Shown: positions 1-9,892, counted from the stretch's first letter. The stretch: DNA of 64,000 nt from Ectothiorhodospiraceae bacterium (GCA_003565775.1 PXAT01000127.1:1-64000), one strand, 5' to 3'. Numbers and translations are program-made. Notes: generated by a model from the sequence alone, not told the origin.

Positions 1-828
1 GAGGAACTGTTCGACCGCGACGGTGTGGTCCGCAGCGAACAGCTTAGCGAGGAACGCGAAGAACGCGGGGCGATGGAGGGTGGAGTCCCGGGTGCCCTGA
101 CCAATCAGCCACCGGGCGGGGGCGAGATCGCCGGCGAGGCCGAGGAGGGCGCCGACGGCGAACTGCCGCCGACGCGGCTCAGCAATTCGAGCATTCGCAA
201 CTTCGAGGTGGGCAAGACCATTCGGCATACCCAGCACGGTCAGGGCAACATCGACCGGCTGACGGTCGCGGTACTTGTGGACGAACGCACGGTCACCAGC
301 GAAGAGGGTGAGCAGATCCGTGAGGCCCTGGCCGAAGAGGAACTGACGCGGATTTCCGCACTGGTTCGTGACGCGGTCGGTTTTTCCGAAGGGCGCGGAG
401 ACAGTATCAATGTCATCAGCGCCGCGTTCCAGGAAGTGGCCGAGGAAGACTTCGCGATCGAGGAGCCGTCGATCTGGCAGCAGCCCTGGATGGTGGAACT
501 GATCCGCTGGGTGATTGCCGGGCTGATCGTGCTTGCCCTGATCTTCCTGGTGGTGCGCCCGCTGATCAACGGTCTGCTGACGGCAAATCGCCGCGAGAGC
601 GAGGAACGCAGCGAACAGCTGCGTCTGACCGCGGAGCGTGACAAGGAGGCCCAGCTGGCGCTGGCCGGCGGCGGGGCGGCAGCATCGTCTGCCCAGCTGG
701 CTTACGCCGGGTCGCAGAGTGATGGTTCGCACGAGGCCCGCATCGAAGCTGCGCGGGATATGATCAACCAGGATCCGGCGCTTGCCGCGAATACCGTGAA
801 GAAGTGGCTGAACGATGGCGAAGGATGA
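1..828 (+). CDS. fliF: FliF, flagellar MS-ring protein (3' part, start outside window)
   Basis: FliF forms the MS ring, the inner-membrane platform of the flagellar basal body. Only the C-terminal 275 codons are present; the frame is open from base 1. An acidic periplasmic loop leads to a hydrophobic helix of about 20 residues (around fragment codons 168-187, ending LIFLVVRPLI). A basic cytoplasmic tail ends ARDMINQDPALAANTVKKWL, the conserved FliG-binding tail of FliF. The stop overlaps the start of fliG by 14 bases, so the two are translationally coupled. The internal GTG codon near base 25 is not a start, because FliF is normally over 500 residues and upstream codons remain open. Confidence 0.96.
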   Translation, partial: EELFDRDGVVRSEQLSEEREERGAMEGGVPGALTNQPPGGGEIAGEAEEGADGELPPTRLSNSSIRNFEVGKTIRHTQHGQGNIDRLTVAVLVDERTVTSEEGEQIREALAEEELTRISALVRDAVGFSEGRGDSINVISAAFQEVAEEDFAIEEPSIWQQPWMVELIRWVIAGLIVLALIFLVVRPLINGLLTANRRESEERSEQLRLTAERDKEAQLALAGGGAAASSAQLAYAGSQSDGSHEARIEAARDMINQDPALAANTVKKWLNDGEG

Positions 829-1825
829 TGCTCTGCCGATCAGTGGTGCGCAGAAGGCGGCCATATTCCTGATGACGCTGGGGGAGGACTCGGCGGCCGA
901 CGTGATGCGTCATCTCGGACCGCGCGAGATCCAGGTGCTGGGTAACGCCATGACCAGCGTCAACAACATCAACAAGCGCCAGGTGGACGGCGTGGTCGAG
1001 GAGTTCGTGACCGAAGTCGGTCAGCAGACGGCGCTCGGCATCGGTAACACAGACTATATCCGCACGGTGCTGGTCAAGGCGCTGGGCGAGGAAAAGGCCG
1101 GCAGCATCTTCGACCGGATCTCCATGGGCGGCACGTCCCGCGGCCTGGAGCAGCTGAAGTGGCTGGACGGCAAGACCGTGGCGGAAATGCTGCGTACCGA
1201 GCATCCGCAGATCATCGCCATCGTCGTCGCCTATCTGGATCCGGACCTGTCGGCCGAGGTGGTCAGCGAGCTGCCGGAGCGGTTGCGGCATGACGTGATC
1301 ATGCGGGTCGCGACGCTGGAAGGGATCCAGCCGGCCGCGTTGAAGGAACTCGACGAAGTCATGGAGCGGCAGTTCTCGGGCAAGCAACGGATCAAGTCGG
1401 CCGCTATCGGCGGCGTCCAGGCGGCGGCCGACATTCTCAATCTGCTCGAGGCCTCGGTGGAGAATCCGCTGATGTCGCAGGTCAGCGAGTTCGACAGCGA
1501 TCTGGCGCAGCGCATCCAGGATCTGATGTTCACCTTCGAGGATCTGGTCGGTCTGGATGACCGTGCGATGCAGACTCTGCTGCGCGAGATCGGTAACGAT
1601 TCGCTGGTGCTGGCGCTGAAGGGCGCCGATGCCGGCGTGCGCGAGAAGATCTTCGGCAACCTCTCCCGACGGGCCTCGGAAATGCTGCGCGAGGACCTGG
1701 AAGGTCGCGGGCCGGTGCGGGTCAGCGACGTGGAGCAGGCGCAGAAGGAAATCCTGACCACGGCCAAGCGTCTCGCCGACGAGGGCCAGATCATGCTGGC
1801 GGGTGGCGGCGATGAGCTCATCTGA
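815..1825 (+). CDS. fliG: FliG, flagellar motor switch protein
   Basis: FliG is the rotor protein of the C-ring that contacts the stator and, with FliM and FliN, sets rotation direction. The 336 residues are the usual length. The N-terminal region (about 1-100) matches the FliF-binding domain. The middle domain carries the EHPQ motif (about residue 129) that binds FliM. The C-terminal domain has MFTFEDLVGLDDRAMQTLLR, which bears the charged residues facing MotA. The ATG lies inside the end of fliF, and the 3' end overlaps fliH. Nothing appears unusual. Confidence 0.98.
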   Translation: MAKDDALPISGAQKAAIFLMTLGEDSAADVMRHLGPREIQVLGNAMTSVNNINKRQVDGVVEEFVTEVGQQTALGIGNTDYIRTVLVKALGEEKAGSIFDRISMGGTSRGLEQLKWLDGKTVAEMLRTEHPQIIAIVVAYLDPDLSAEVVSELPERLRHDVIMRVATLEGIQPAALKELDEVMERQFSGKQRIKSAAIGGVQAAADILNLLEASVENPLMSQVSEFDSDLAQRIQDLMFTFEDLVGLDDRAMQTLLREIGNDSLVLALKGADAGVREKIFGNLSRRASEMLREDLEGRGPVRVSDVEQAQKEILTTAKRLADEGQIMLAGGGDELI

Positions 1826-2600
1826 GGGCGGCGCGGAGTGGGTCTCGCGCCCTTTGCGCGACCATGACCTGCGGACATCGGATGTGCGTCGCTGGGAGGC
1901 GCCGTCAATGGATCGTCCGTTTTCCGGTCCGGCAGTCGGTGACGACGAGGAGTCCGATCCGTCGGACTGGTTTCCCACCGCCGAGGAACTGGACCAGCTG
2001 CGTGAGGCAGCACGCGCCGAGGGTCACGAGGAAGGTCTGGCGTCCGGCCGCGCCGAAGCCGCAAGCGAACTGGAAAAGGAACGTCAGCGCCTGGAAAAGG
2101 CACTGGCCGACAAGCGGGCGCGCCTCGACGCCCTGCTGAATGCCCTGGCCGAGCCGCTGGCAGATGCTGATCAGCAGGTGCTGGATCAACTGGCCGAACT
2201 GGCCATGACGGCCGCCCGGCATGTGGTGGGTCGGGAGCTGCAGACGACCCCGGGCGAAGTGATGGCCGTGATCCGCGAAGCCCTGGCGCTGTTGCCGGCG
2301 GCGTCACCGGATATCCGGGTGCATGTCAGCCCCGAGGACTACAACCTGCTGGCCGAGGCCGAACCGGATCATGCGGCCGCGCCGGAAACCGCCTGGCGGC
2401 TGGTGCATGACACCACGATCAGCACCGGCGGCTGCCGTGTACTCAGTGGCCACTCGGTGATCGACGCCACGGTCCAGAAACGCCTGAATCAACTGTTTTT
2501 CCAGACCCTCGGTGTCGAGCGACGACGCGACCTCGCCAGCCATGACGGCGCCGAGGCCGACGCGGGCACCGAGCGACGTTCGCCCGGAGACGAGGAATGA
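1812..2600 (+). CDS. fliH: FliH, flagellar export ATPase regulator
   Basis: FliH binds and restrains the export ATPase FliI and links it to the C-ring and export gate. The 262-residue product starts at the ATG ([10 protein letters not shown]) inside the end of fliG; a GTG three codons upstream is also possible. Residues about 55-110 form a charged, Ala/Glu/Arg-rich coiled coil ([20 protein letters not shown]) typical of FliH. The C-terminal half resembles the FliH/YscL domain, with [20 protein letters not shown] near the end. It overlaps fliI by four bases (ATGA). Confidence 0.9.
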   Translation: MSSSEGGAEWVSRPLRDHDLRTSDVRRWEAPSMDRPFSGPAVGDDEESDPSDWFPTAEELDQLREAARAEGHEEGLASGRAEAASELEKERQRLEKALADKRARLDALLNALAEPLADADQQVLDQLAELAMTAARHVVGRELQTTPGEVMAVIREALALLPAASPDIRVHVSPEDYNLLAEAEPDHAAAPETAWRLVHDTTISTGGCRVLSGHSVIDATVQKRLNQLFFQTLGVERRRDLASHDGAEADAGTERRSPGDEE

Positions 2601-3940
2601 CGCTCGATCTCGAGACCCGGCCCCGGCGCTGGAGCGAGAGCCTGCGTGCTCGGGCCGATGCACTGCATCGTCCCGCCCTGGCCGTGGAAGGTTCGCTGCG
2701 CCGGATGGTCGGGCTCACGCTGGAAGCCAGTGGCTGCCAGGCGCCGATCGGCGCGCGCTGCAGTATTCGCTCGCCGCTCGGGCAACCGGTGGAGGCCGAA
2801 GTCGTTGGCTTCGGCGAAGATTGCCTGTATCTGATGCCCACCGGCGATACGCAGGGCTTGCGTCCGGGCGCCGCCGTGATTCCGGAAGAGGGTGTTTACG
2901 AGGCGCTGGTCGGCGAGGATCTGCTCGGTCGCGTGATCGACGCCGCCGGCCGGCCGCTGGACGGCAAGGGTCCGCTGCGAAGCACCGACCGGCGACCGCT
3001 GACCGGCCGTGGCACCAACCCCCTCGATCGCGCACCGATTCGGCAACCGCTGGACGTCGGCGTGCGTTCGATCAATGCTCTGCTCACGGTCGGCCGCGGC
3101 CAGCGTATGGGTCTCTTCGCCGGCAGCGGTGTCGGCAAGAGTGTGCTGCTCGGCATGATGACCCGCTATACCGAGGCCGATGTCGTGGTGGTCGGGCTGA
3201 TCGGGGAACGTGGCCGGGAAGTTCGCGAATTCATCGAGGAAAGCCTTGGTGAAGAGGGGCTGCGACGGGCGGTGGTGGTCGCCGCGCCCGCCGATGCACC
3301 GCCACTGATGCGCCTGCATGGCGCGATGCAGGCCACCGCGGTGGCCGAGTACTTCCGCGATCAGGGCAAGCAGGTCCTGCTGCTGATGGACTCCCTGACC
3401 CGCTATGCCCAGGCGCAGCGGGAGATCGGGCTGGCCATCGGCGAGCCGCCCACCACCAAGGGTTATCCGCCGTCGGTGTTCGCTCGGCTGCCACGTCTGG
3501 TGGAACGGGCCGGCAACGGGCGCGACGGTGAAGGATCGATTACCGCCTTCTATACGGTGCTAGCCGAGGGCGATAACCAGCAGGATCCGATTGCCGACGC
3601 GGCGCGGGCCATCCTCGACGGGCATCTGGTGCTGAATCGCGAGTTGGCGGATGCCGGGCATTATCCGGCGATCGATATCGAACAATCGGTGAGTCGTGCG
3701 ATGATCAACATCACCGAGCCCGACCATCGGATGCTGGCGCAGCGTTTCCGCCAGATCTATGGCCGGTATCGGCAGAATCAGGATCTGATCAACGTCGGTG
3801 CCTACGAGGCCGGCAGCGACCCCGGTATTGATGAGGCCATCGAACAGTTTCCTTATCTAATGCGATTCCTGGCCCAGGATCTCCATGACGCGGAGGGCCT
3901 GGAGGCCAGCCTGAGCGGACTGGAGGATCTCCTGCAATGA
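2597..3940 (+). CDS. fliI: FliI, flagellum-specific export ATPase
   Basis: FliI is the F1-beta-like ATPase that readies substrates for the flagellar type III export gate at the cytoplasmic face. The 447 residues match the family. The P-loop is [15 protein letters not shown] (about residues 171-185), the Walker B segment is [12 protein letters not shown], and the catalytic Glu lies in [13 protein letters not shown]. The [18 protein letters not shown] stretch is characteristic of flagellar and type III ATPases. It shares ATGA overlaps with fliH and fliJ, so fliFGHIJ looks like one transcript. Confidence 0.98.
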   Translation: MTLDLETRPRRWSESLRARADALHRPALAVEGSLRRMVGLTLEASGCQAPIGARCSIRSPLGQPVEAEVVGFGEDCLYLMPTGDTQGLRPGAAVIPEEGVYEALVGEDLLGRVIDAAGRPLDGKGPLRSTDRRPLTGRGTNPLDRAPIRQPLDVGVRSINALLTVGRGQRMGLFAGSGVGKSVLLGMMTRYTEADVVVVGLIGERGREVREFIEESLGEEGLRRAVVVAAPADAPPLMRLHGAMQATAVAEYFRDQGKQVLLLMDSLTRYAQAQREIGLAIGEPPTTKGYPPSVFARLPRLVERAGNGRDGEGSITAFYTVLAEGDNQQDPIADAARAILDGHLVLNRELADAGHYPAIDIEQSVSRAMINITEPDHRMLAQRFRQIYGRYRQNQDLINVGAYEAGSDPGIDEAIEQFPYLMRFLAQDLHDAEGLEASLSGLEDLLQ

Positions 3941-4374
3941 ACCGGCGGGTGCGCATGGAAACGGTGAAGCAGGTGTTCGGCAAGCGCGAGGAACGCGCTG
4001 CCCGCGGCATGAACGAGGCCCGACGCAAACTCGGCGAGGAACGGGAACGGCTGGCCCAACTGGAGCAGTTCCGCGCCTCCTATCAGGACGGTTCGCGGGA
4101 CCAGCAGACCATCGACGCGTTCCGGTTGCGGGATTACAACGCCTTTCTCGGGCGGCTGGAGGACGCGATCCGCCAGCAGTATGCACAACTCGAAATCCTC
4201 GAACGTCAGGCGCAGGAGTCCGAGCAACGCTGGCAGGAACAGCGTCGCCGGGTCAGCGCGGTGGGCAAGGTGGTCGAGCAGGCTTCCCGCGCCGAACAGG
4301 ATGAGGCGGGTCGCCGGGAGCAGGACGTCAGTGACGAACAGGCCGCACGACGTGGCACTGGAACGCGGGACTGA
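3937..4374 (+). CDS. fliJ: FliJ, flagellar export chaperone
   Basis: FliJ is the coiled-coil stalk protein of the export ATPase, resembling the F1 gamma subunit, and it helps recycle export chaperones. The 145-residue product is almost wholly helical and rich in Glu, Arg and Gln, with no membrane segment (for example [18 protein letters not shown]). Assignment rests on size, coiled-coil character and position directly after fliI with a four-base overlap. It is probably the last gene of this operon: 124 bases and a new promoter separate it from fliK. Confidence 0.88.
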   Translation: MNRRVRMETVKQVFGKREERAARGMNEARRKLGEERERLAQLEQFRASYQDGSRDQQTIDAFRLRDYNAFLGRLEDAIRQQYAQLEILERQAQESEQRWQEQRRRVSAVGKVVEQASRAEQDEAGRREQDVSDEQAARRGTGTRD

Positions 4375-4439
4375 GTCAGCCTTGCAGCGGCCGGCTCCGG
4401 CCACGAGGGCGTGAATCCGTCGGCGCGTCCCGGACAGGC

Positions 4440-4455
4440 TGGCCCCGATCTTGCT
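4440..4455 (+). promoter_or_regulatory. Sigma-54 (RpoN) promoter of the fliK operon
   Basis: The bases TGGCCCC-GATC-TTGCT match the RpoN consensus TGGCACG-N4-TTGCW, with the -24 GG and -12 GC twelve bases apart. It sits in the fliJ-fliK gap, 44 bases upstream of the fliK ATG. A short GC-rich inverted repeat (4389-4402) precedes it and might end the fliF-J transcript. RpoN with FleQ-type activators drives fliK/fliL operons in Pseudomonas. No activator-binding site was identified. Confidence 0.75.
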
Positions 4456-4498
4456 GAGAGATCTCCCGGACACCTTAATCCTGATGATGGAGCGGAGC

Positions 4499-5503
4499 AT
4501 GAACGGCCTACATTTCTTGCAGGCAGTCCTGGGTCAGTCCGGCACCGGCAAACAACTGGGGCAGGCGCTGCAGGACCCGGAAAACAAGGGCTTTCTGCAG
4601 GCCCTGGTGGAGTCGGGTGCCTTCGGCGATACCGATATCGATCCGGAAACCCTGCAGGCCATGCTGCGCGGTGATATCCCCATGGACCTGCCGAATCGGG
4701 GCGAAGACTTGCCGCCAATGGGCGCATCCTTGCCGCCCGGGCAGCAGCTCGAGGGCGATGCCGAGCTGCGCGATGAGGAATTGCCGCTGGAAGACCCGCT
4801 GGTGATGCTCGCCGCGCTCGGCCTGCAGCCGGGTGCGGATGAAGCGCGCGGCATGAGCCAGCGGGATGCCGAACTGCGGCAGTCCGCCCAGGGCGAGCAG
4901 CTCTCCGCAAGGCTGGCACTGCTGGATCAACTGGAATTGCGCCGGAAGGGCAGTCAGCATGAGGGGCCGGACAAACTCGCCGCCCGGTCTTTTTCCGAGA
5001 CCGCCGGCCTGCAGCAGTTCCAGGCACTGATGCCGGCCGCGGGCGCCGATGCGCGCCCGACTGCCATGCCCACCTTTACCGTCGGTACGCCGATGGATCA
5101 GGCGGGCTGGGGTCAGGCATTGGGCGAGCGCGTGCTGCTGCTCGCCGGGCAGGGCATTAAGGAAGCGCGCATTCAGCTCAACCCGCGGGAGCTCGGACCG
5201 GTCGATGTCGCGATTACCATGCGGGACGAAAAGACCACGGTGGTATTCCAGGCACAGCATGCGGTGACGCGGGAAGCCCTCGAAGCGGAATTGCCGCGGC
5301 TCCGGACCATGCTGCAGGAACAGGGCTTCCAGCAGCTGGACGTCAATGTCGGGCGCGACGGCAGTCGCGAGATGGCGGAGCGGGATTCCGGGCGTGCCGG
5401 TCGCGGTGATACCGGTGATGGCGAACAGGACGATGCGGCGCTGGACGGTGAGCGCCGCGAGACCGGTCTGGTGAGTACCAGGCTGCTGGATCATTACGTA
5501 TAG
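4499..5503 (+). CDS. fliK: FliK, flagellar hook-length control protein
   Basis: FliK is exported during hook growth, measures hook length and switches export specificity through FlhB. The 334-residue product begins at the ATG (MNGLHFLQAVLG), preceded by GGAG six bases upstream. An in-frame TTG at 4451 lies inside the -12 element of the sigma-54 promoter and is therefore rejected. The N-terminal two thirds are poorly conserved and Leu/Gln/Glu-rich. The C-terminal core (about residues 215-300) has RIQLNPRELGPVDVAITM, the conserved FliK C-domain that contacts FlhB. Confidence 0.92.
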   Translation: MNGLHFLQAVLGQSGTGKQLGQALQDPENKGFLQALVESGAFGDTDIDPETLQAMLRGDIPMDLPNRGEDLPPMGASLPPGQQLEGDAELRDEELPLEDPLVMLAALGLQPGADEARGMSQRDAELRQSAQGEQLSARLALLDQLELRRKGSQHEGPDKLAARSFSETAGLQQFQALMPAAGADARPTAMPTFTVGTPMDQAGWGQALGERVLLLAGQGIKEARIQLNPRELGPVDVAITMRDEKTTVVFQAQHAVTREALEAELPRLRTMLQEQGFQQLDVNVGRDGSREMAERDSGRAGRGDTGDGEQDDAALDGERRETGLVSTRLLDHYV

Positions 5504-5511
5504 GAAACGGT

Positions 5512-6000
5512 ATGCGAGAAACGCGATACGGTCGGCAGTCGGGGCTGTCCAAGCTGGTGCTGATCATCATTATCCTCCTGCTACTGCTGCTCGCCGGTGG
5601 CGCTGCGGCCGGTCTTTATCTGACGGGCATGATCGGCGGCGACGAGGATGGCGCGGCAACGGCGGAGCCTGTGCGGCAGCCGGCGCTGTATCGCGAGATC
5701 GACCCGCCGATCACGGTGAATCTGACCCGTGACGGTATCCCCCAGGCAGTGTTACAGGTGCGGCTGCAGGTGATGACCCGGGAAGAAAAGACCCTCGAAG
5801 ATCTCGGCAAGCACATGCCCATGATTCGCAATAATCTGATTACGCTGTTCGCCGATCAGCAGCCCGAGGAACTGACGTCGCGCGAGGGCAAGGATGCCTT
5901 GCGCGAGGCCTCGCGCGACGAAATCAACAAGATTCTCGAAGACGAACGCGGGCACGGTGAAGTGGAAGCCGTGTTCTTCACTCATTTCGTGATGCAGTAG
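5512..6000 (+). CDS. fliL: FliL, flagellar basal-body-associated protein
   Basis: FliL is a single-pass inner-membrane protein next to the stators that supports torque and motor stability. The 162 residues contain a basic N-terminus, a long hydrophobic helix (about residues 14-40, LVLIIIILLLLLLAGG) and a periplasmic domain with the stomatin-like FliL fold pattern. It has the typical PPITVNLTRDG start of the domain and the C-terminal VEAVFFTHFVMQ. It follows fliK by eight bases. Confidence 0.95.
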   Translation: MRETRYGRQSGLSKLVLIIIILLLLLLAGGAAAGLYLTGMIGGDEDGAATAEPVRQPALYREIDPPITVNLTRDGIPQAVLQVRLQVMTREEKTLEDLGKHMPMIRNNLITLFADQQPEELTSREGKDALREASRDEINKILEDERGHGEVEAVFFTHFVMQ

Positions 6001-6009
6001 CCCTTAGCC

Positions 6010-7026
6010 ATGGCCGGTCAGGACATCCTCAGCCAGGACGAAATCGACGCGCTGCTGCATGGCGTGGACGACGGTGACGTGGCCGAGGAGGAATACAGCG
6101 AGCCGGGCCAGGCGCGCGAGTTCGACTTCAACAGCCAGGAACGGATCGTGCGCGGGCGCATGCCCACGCTGGAGATGATCAACGAGCGTTTCGCCCGTCT
6201 GTTCCGCATTGGCCTGTTCAACATGTTGCGACGGACGCCGGAGGTCTCGGTCAAGGGCGTCGACATGATCAAGTTCGGCGAATACGTCCACAGCCTGTTC
6301 GTACCCACCAGCCTGAATATCGTGCGCATCAATCCGCTGCGCGGCTCGTCGCTGTGCATTGTCGACCCGAAGCTGGTGTTCATGCTGGTGGAGAACTTCT
6401 TCGGCGGTGACGGGCGTTACTACACGAAGGTCGAGGGTCGTGAATTCACGGCCACCGAGTTGCGCGTGGTGCGCAAGGTGCTGGATCAGGCCTTCGCCAG
6501 TCTGGAAGAGGCCTGGTCCCCGGTGATGCCGGTGGAATTCGAGTATCTGAACTCCGAGGTCAATCCGCAGTTCGCGAACATCGTCAGCCCCTCCGAGGTG
6601 GTGGTGGTCTGTCGTTTTCATGTGGAGCTGGAGGGCGGCGGCGGCGAGTTTCATGTCACCATTCCCTACACCAATATCGAGCCCATCCGCGAGCAGCTCA
6701 ACGCCGGTGTTCAGAGTGACCGCAACGAAGTCGACGAACGCTGGACCCGCTCGCTGCGCGAGGAAATGAAGGGTGCCGAGGTGGAACTCAGCAGTCAGCT
6801 CACCACCATCCGCCTGAGTCTGCGCGATCTGCGCGATCTGCGGCCGGGGGACGTGATTCCCTGTGACATGCCGGAGCTGGTGACCGTGGCCGCCGAGGGG
6901 GTACCGGTGTTCCGTGCTCGTTATGGCGAAAGCAATGGCCAGGCGGCGCTGAAAATCGAATCCAAGGTGGTACCGCCGGAAGAAAAGGCACCGCCGGTTC
7001 TCAGGAGAGGAAAAAATGACGGCTGA
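6010..7026 (+). CDS. fliM: FliM, flagellar motor switch protein
   Basis: FliM forms the wall of the C-ring and receives CheY-phosphate. The N-terminus has LSQDEIDALLHGV (residues 7-19), the conserved CheY-P binding helix. The middle domain carries the FliM hallmark VEFEYLNSEVNPQFANIVSP, and the C-terminal part is a SpoA domain ending in a charged tail (RRGKNDG). The 338 residues are normal. The stop overlaps fliN by 11 bases. Confidence 0.98.
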   Translation: MAGQDILSQDEIDALLHGVDDGDVAEEEYSEPGQAREFDFNSQERIVRGRMPTLEMINERFARLFRIGLFNMLRRTPEVSVKGVDMIKFGEYVHSLFVPTSLNIVRINPLRGSSLCIVDPKLVFMLVENFFGGDGRYYTKVEGREFTATELRVVRKVLDQAFASLEEAWSPVMPVEFEYLNSEVNPQFANIVSPSEVVVVCRFHVELEGGGGEFHVTIPYTNIEPIREQLNAGVQSDRNEVDERWTRSLREEMKGAEVELSSQLTTIRLSLRDLRDLRPGDVIPCDMPELVTVAAEGVPVFRARYGESNGQAALKIESKVVPPEEKAPPVLRRGKNDG

Positions 7027-7504
7027 CGACGACGATCGGCAGCGGAGTGCCGAAGACGATATGGCTGCCGAGTGGGATGCAGCGCTGGCCGAGCAGGATG
7101 ATGACGGGGCCGGCGAGCAGGAGGCCCCGGAGCCGCCGAAGACAAAGCCCGCCGGCAGGGCATCGGGGAAATCCGATTCAGGGCCGGAGAAGGCGCGCCT
7201 CGATCCGCTGAAGGATGAGACCGGGGACGGTGCTGCGGACGAGAACCGCAATCTGGACGTGATCATGGATATCCCGGTGACCATGTCCATGGAAATCGGT
7301 CGCACCCGCATCAGCATTCGCAATCTGCTGCAGCTCAACCAGGGTTCGGTGGTGGAGCTGGACCGGCTCGCCGGCGAACCGCTGGACGTGATGGTCAACG
7401 GCACCCTGATCGCGCATGGCGAGGTGGTGGTGGTGAACGACCGTTTCGGTATCCGTCTGACCGATGTCATCAGTCCGGCGGAACGGGTCAAGAAGCTCAA
7501 GTGA
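7016..7504 (+). CDS. fliN: FliN, flagellar motor switch protein
   Basis: FliN forms the base ring of the switch complex with FliM and is the docking site for FliH. The 162-residue product has a longer, very acidic and low-complexity N-terminal extension (about residues 1-78). A canonical SpoA/FliN domain follows (about 80-160), with DIPVTMSMEIGRTRISIRNL and GEVVVVNDRFGIRLTDV. AGGAG lies 8 bases before the ATG. It shares a TGATG stop/start junction with fliO. Confidence 0.97.
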   Translation: MTADDDDRQRSAEDDMAAEWDAALAEQDDDGAGEQEAPEPPKTKPAGRASGKSDSGPEKARLDPLKDETGDGAADENRNLDVIMDIPVTMSMEIGRTRISIRNLLQLNQGSVVELDRLAGEPLDVMVNGTLIAHGEVVVVNDRFGIRLTDVISPAERVKKLK

Positions 7505-7953
7505 TGGCTATCCGTCACCTGCTTGTCATTGCGATGCTTGCCGGTGTCGGTTTCTTGTCGCCTGCCCTGGCGGCGGAGCCCGGTGCGCCGGGGCTGGACG
7601 CCCAGGCTCTGCTGCGGGTCGGGCTCGGTCTGCTGGCGGTGCTGGCCGTCATTCTCGCGCTCGGCTGGATCATGCGGCGTATGGGCACCATGTCCGGCGG
7701 CCTTGGCGGCCGTTTACGCGTGCTCGGTGCGGTATCGCTGGGCAGTCGCGAGCGCGCGGTGCTGGTTCAGGTGGGTGATGAACAACTGCTGATCGGCGTT
7801 TCACCCGGTCAGGTACGGACCTTGCACAAGCTCCCTCAACCGCTGGATCTCACCGGCTCCAGATCCGGTACGGCGGGAGGGACGCAGGCCAATTCCGGTT
7901 TTGCCGCCAGACTGCAGCAGGCGCTGCAGCGGCAGCAGCCGGACAAGCGCTAG
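7504..7953 (+). CDS. fliO: FliO, flagellar export gate assembly protein
   Basis: FliO is a bitopic membrane protein that acts as a scaffold for assembling the FliP pentamer. The 149 residues show a signal-peptide-like N-terminus ([20 protein letters not shown]), a transmembrane helix around residues 35-55 ([17 protein letters not shown]) and the conserved small domain [20 protein letters not shown]. It starts at the ATG overlapping the fliN stop (a GTG one codon earlier is possible). Confidence 0.93.
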   Translation: MAIRHLLVIAMLAGVGFLSPALAAEPGAPGLDAQALLRVGLGLLAVLAVILALGWIMRRMGTMSGGLGGRLRVLGAVSLGSRERAVLVQVGDEQLLIGVSPGQVRTLHKLPQPLDLTGSRSGTAGGTQANSGFAARLQQALQRQQPDKR

Positions 7954-8021
7954 GCATATCCCCCTCCCGACGGCACCCCTGGACCCGGTCAGACCGGATT
8001 CCTTCAGGGGTGACTCGACAC

Positions 8022-8798
8022 ATGCTTCGAAACGACATTTTCCTTGGTCGGTTGCCGCGTTTGCTGCAGCTGTCCACCCTGTTGCTGGGCCTGCTCATGC
8101 CATCCCTGGCGATGGCGCAGGTCGGCGGGCTGGACGCCATCACCGTGCAGGACAGCGAGGAGGGCACCACCTACAGTGTGAGCCTTCAGATCCTGTTCCT
8201 GATGACGCTGCTGACGGTGCTGCCGGCGGCGGTGCTGATGATGACCGGCTTCACCCGCATCGTGGTGGTGCTCGGCATCCTGCGTAACGCCATCGGCACA
8301 GCCCAGACCCCGTCCAATCAGGTCCTGATCGGGCTTGCCTTCTTCCTTACCCTGTTCGTGATGTACCCGGTGTTCGAACGGGTCTGGGAGGAGGCGGTAC
8401 AGCCCTACATGGCCGAGGAGCTGGCGCCGGACCAGGCGGTGCAGACGGCGATGGTGCCGTTCCGCGAATTCATGACGGCCCAGACGCGCGAGTCCGATCT
8501 GGCGATGTTCATGCGCATCTCGGACAACGGCCCGGTGGAGAGCATGGATGATGTGCCCTTCACCGTGCTGGTGCCGGCCTTTGTCACCAGCGAACTCAAG
8601 ACCGCCTTCCAGATCGGTTTCATCCTGTTTCTGCCGTTCCTGATCATCGACCTGGTGGTCGCCAGCACGCTGATGTCCATGGGCATGCTGATGCTGTCGC
8701 CGATGATCATCTCGCTGCCGTTCAAGATCATGCTGTTCGTGCTGGTGGACGGCTGGTCGATGGTGATGGGAACGCTGGCCGCCAGTTTCTTTACCTGA
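8022..8798 (+). CDS. fliP: FliP, flagellar export gate protein
   Basis: FliP forms the pore of the export gate with FliQ and FliR. The 258-residue product has a cleavable signal peptide (ending PSLAMAQ) and about four membrane helices. It carries the family signature [20 protein letters not shown] followed by [21 protein letters not shown] chose the ATG at 8022; an in-frame GTG at 8010 would add four residues. It lies 68 bases after fliO and 31 before fliQ. Confidence 0.97.
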   Translation: MLRNDIFLGRLPRLLQLSTLLLGLLMPSLAMAQVGGLDAITVQDSEEGTTYSVSLQILFLMTLLTVLPAAVLMMTGFTRIVVVLGILRNAIGTAQTPSNQVLIGLAFFLTLFVMYPVFERVWEEAVQPYMAEELAPDQAVQTAMVPFREFMTAQTRESDLAMFMRISDNGPVESMDDVPFTVLVPAFVTSELKTAFQIGFILFLPFLIIDLVVASTLMSMGMLMLSPMIISLPFKIMLFVLVDGWSMVMGTLAASFFT

Positions 8799-8829
8799 CA
8801 AGACGTTACGTATTTTTCGGAGATTGTTG

Positions 8830-9099
8830 ATGAACCCCGATTTTGCCGTTCAGATTGCCCAGCAGGCCCTCTGGGTCGCCGTCATGATTGCCGGTCCGAT
8901 CCTGCTGGCCGCGCTGGTGACCGGGGTTCTGGTCGGCATGTTCCAGGCTGCCACCCAGATCAACGAACAGACCATGTCCTTCGTGCCCAAGCTCGGCGTC
9001 CTGGTGCTGGTGCTGTTCATCATGGCGCCGTGGATGCTGTCGATCCTCACCGACTTCACCGAGTCGCTGTTTCTGAACATCCCGGGCTGGCTCGGCTGA
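8830..9099 (+). CDS. fliQ: FliQ, flagellar export gate protein
   Basis: FliQ is the small two-helix hairpin subunit of the export gate core. The 89 residues include two hydrophobic segments (about 16-40 and 52-75) joined by the conserved loop ATQINEQTMSFVPKL. GGAG is seven bases before the ATG; two TTG codons directly upstream are not needed as starts. It lies between fliP and fliR. Confidence 0.98.
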   Translation: MNPDFAVQIAQQALWVAVMIAGPILLAALVTGVLVGMFQAATQINEQTMSFVPKLGVLVLVLFIMAPWMLSILTDFTESLFLNIPGWLG

Positions 9100-9106
9100 T
9101 TCCCGC

Positions 9107-9892
9107 ATGATGACGCTCAGCGCCGCCGAGATCACCGCCTGGGTGGGGGCCTTCATGTGGCCCTTCCTCCGGGTCGGAGCGATGGTCTTCGTCGCGCCGA
9201 TCTTCGGCAATACCCAGATTCCGATGCGTATCCGGCTGATGCTGACCATTGCCCTGACCGTGGCGATCATGCCGGCAGTCGGCAGCGTGCCGCCGGTGGA
9301 CGCACTGACGCTGGAGGCGCTGGTCATCGCGATGCAGCAGGTGGTGGTGGGGCTGGCCATGGGTCTGCTGCTGGCGATGGCATTTCAGACCGTGGTCATC
9401 GCCGGCGAAGCGGTCGCGCTGACCATGGGGCTCGGCTTCGCCAGCATGATCGATCCCCAGAGCGGGCAGTCGGTACCGGTGGTTTCGCAGTTCCTGCAGG
9501 TGGTGATCACCCTGCTGTTCCTCCTGGTGGGCGGGCACCTGATGCTGATCGAGATGACCGCCGCCAGCTTTCAGTCGCTGCCGGTGGGCATCGAGGGACT
9601 GGAACGCTCACGGATTGCCCTGATGCTGGCCTGGGCCACGCAGATGTACGCCGGTGCCGTGCTGGTGGCGCTGCCGGCCATCATCATGCTGTTGATGGTC
9701 AACATGGCGCTGGGCGTGATGACCCGCGCGGCGCCGCAGATGAACATCTTCTCGGTCGGCTTCCCGCTGACCATGCTGGTCGGTTTCATCCTGATCATGA
9801 CTCTGGTCATCCCCTCGCTGCCGAATCGCATGTCCGGCATCTGGAGCAGCGCCTTCAACACCATGGGACGGATGCTCGGCCTCCCGGGCTAG
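9107..9892 (+). CDS. fliR: FliR, flagellar export gate protein
   Basis: FliR is the single-copy gate subunit that completes the FliP5-FliQ4-FliR1 complex. The 261-residue product is strongly hydrophobic with about six membrane helices. Conserved features include WPFLRVGAMVFVAPIFG near the N-terminus and GFASMIDPQSGQSVPVVSQF in the middle. It follows fliQ by seven bases and is the last gene before an unusual gap preceding flhB. Confidence 0.97.
   Translation: MMTLSAAEITAWVGAFMWPFLRVGAMVFVAPIFGNTQIPMRIRLMLTIALTVAIMPAVGSVPPVDALTLEALVIAMQQVVVGLAMGLLLAMAFQTVVIAGEAVALTMGLGFASMIDPQSGQSVPVVSQFLQVVITLLFLLVGGHLMLIEMTAASFQSLPVGIEGLERSRIALMLAWATQMYAGAVLVALPAIIMLLMVNMALGVMTRAAPQMNIFSVGFPLTMLVGFILIMTLVIPSLPNRMSGIWSSAFNTMGRMLGLPG

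Noticed and set aside
4451-4498. TTG start for a longer FliK
   Set aside because: The TTG is inside the -12 box of the sigma-54 promoter, and the ATG at 4499 has a proper GGAG.
6004-7518. 504-codon antisense frame over fliM and fliN
   Set aside because: It covers two undoubted genes and begins and ends at no meaningful signals.
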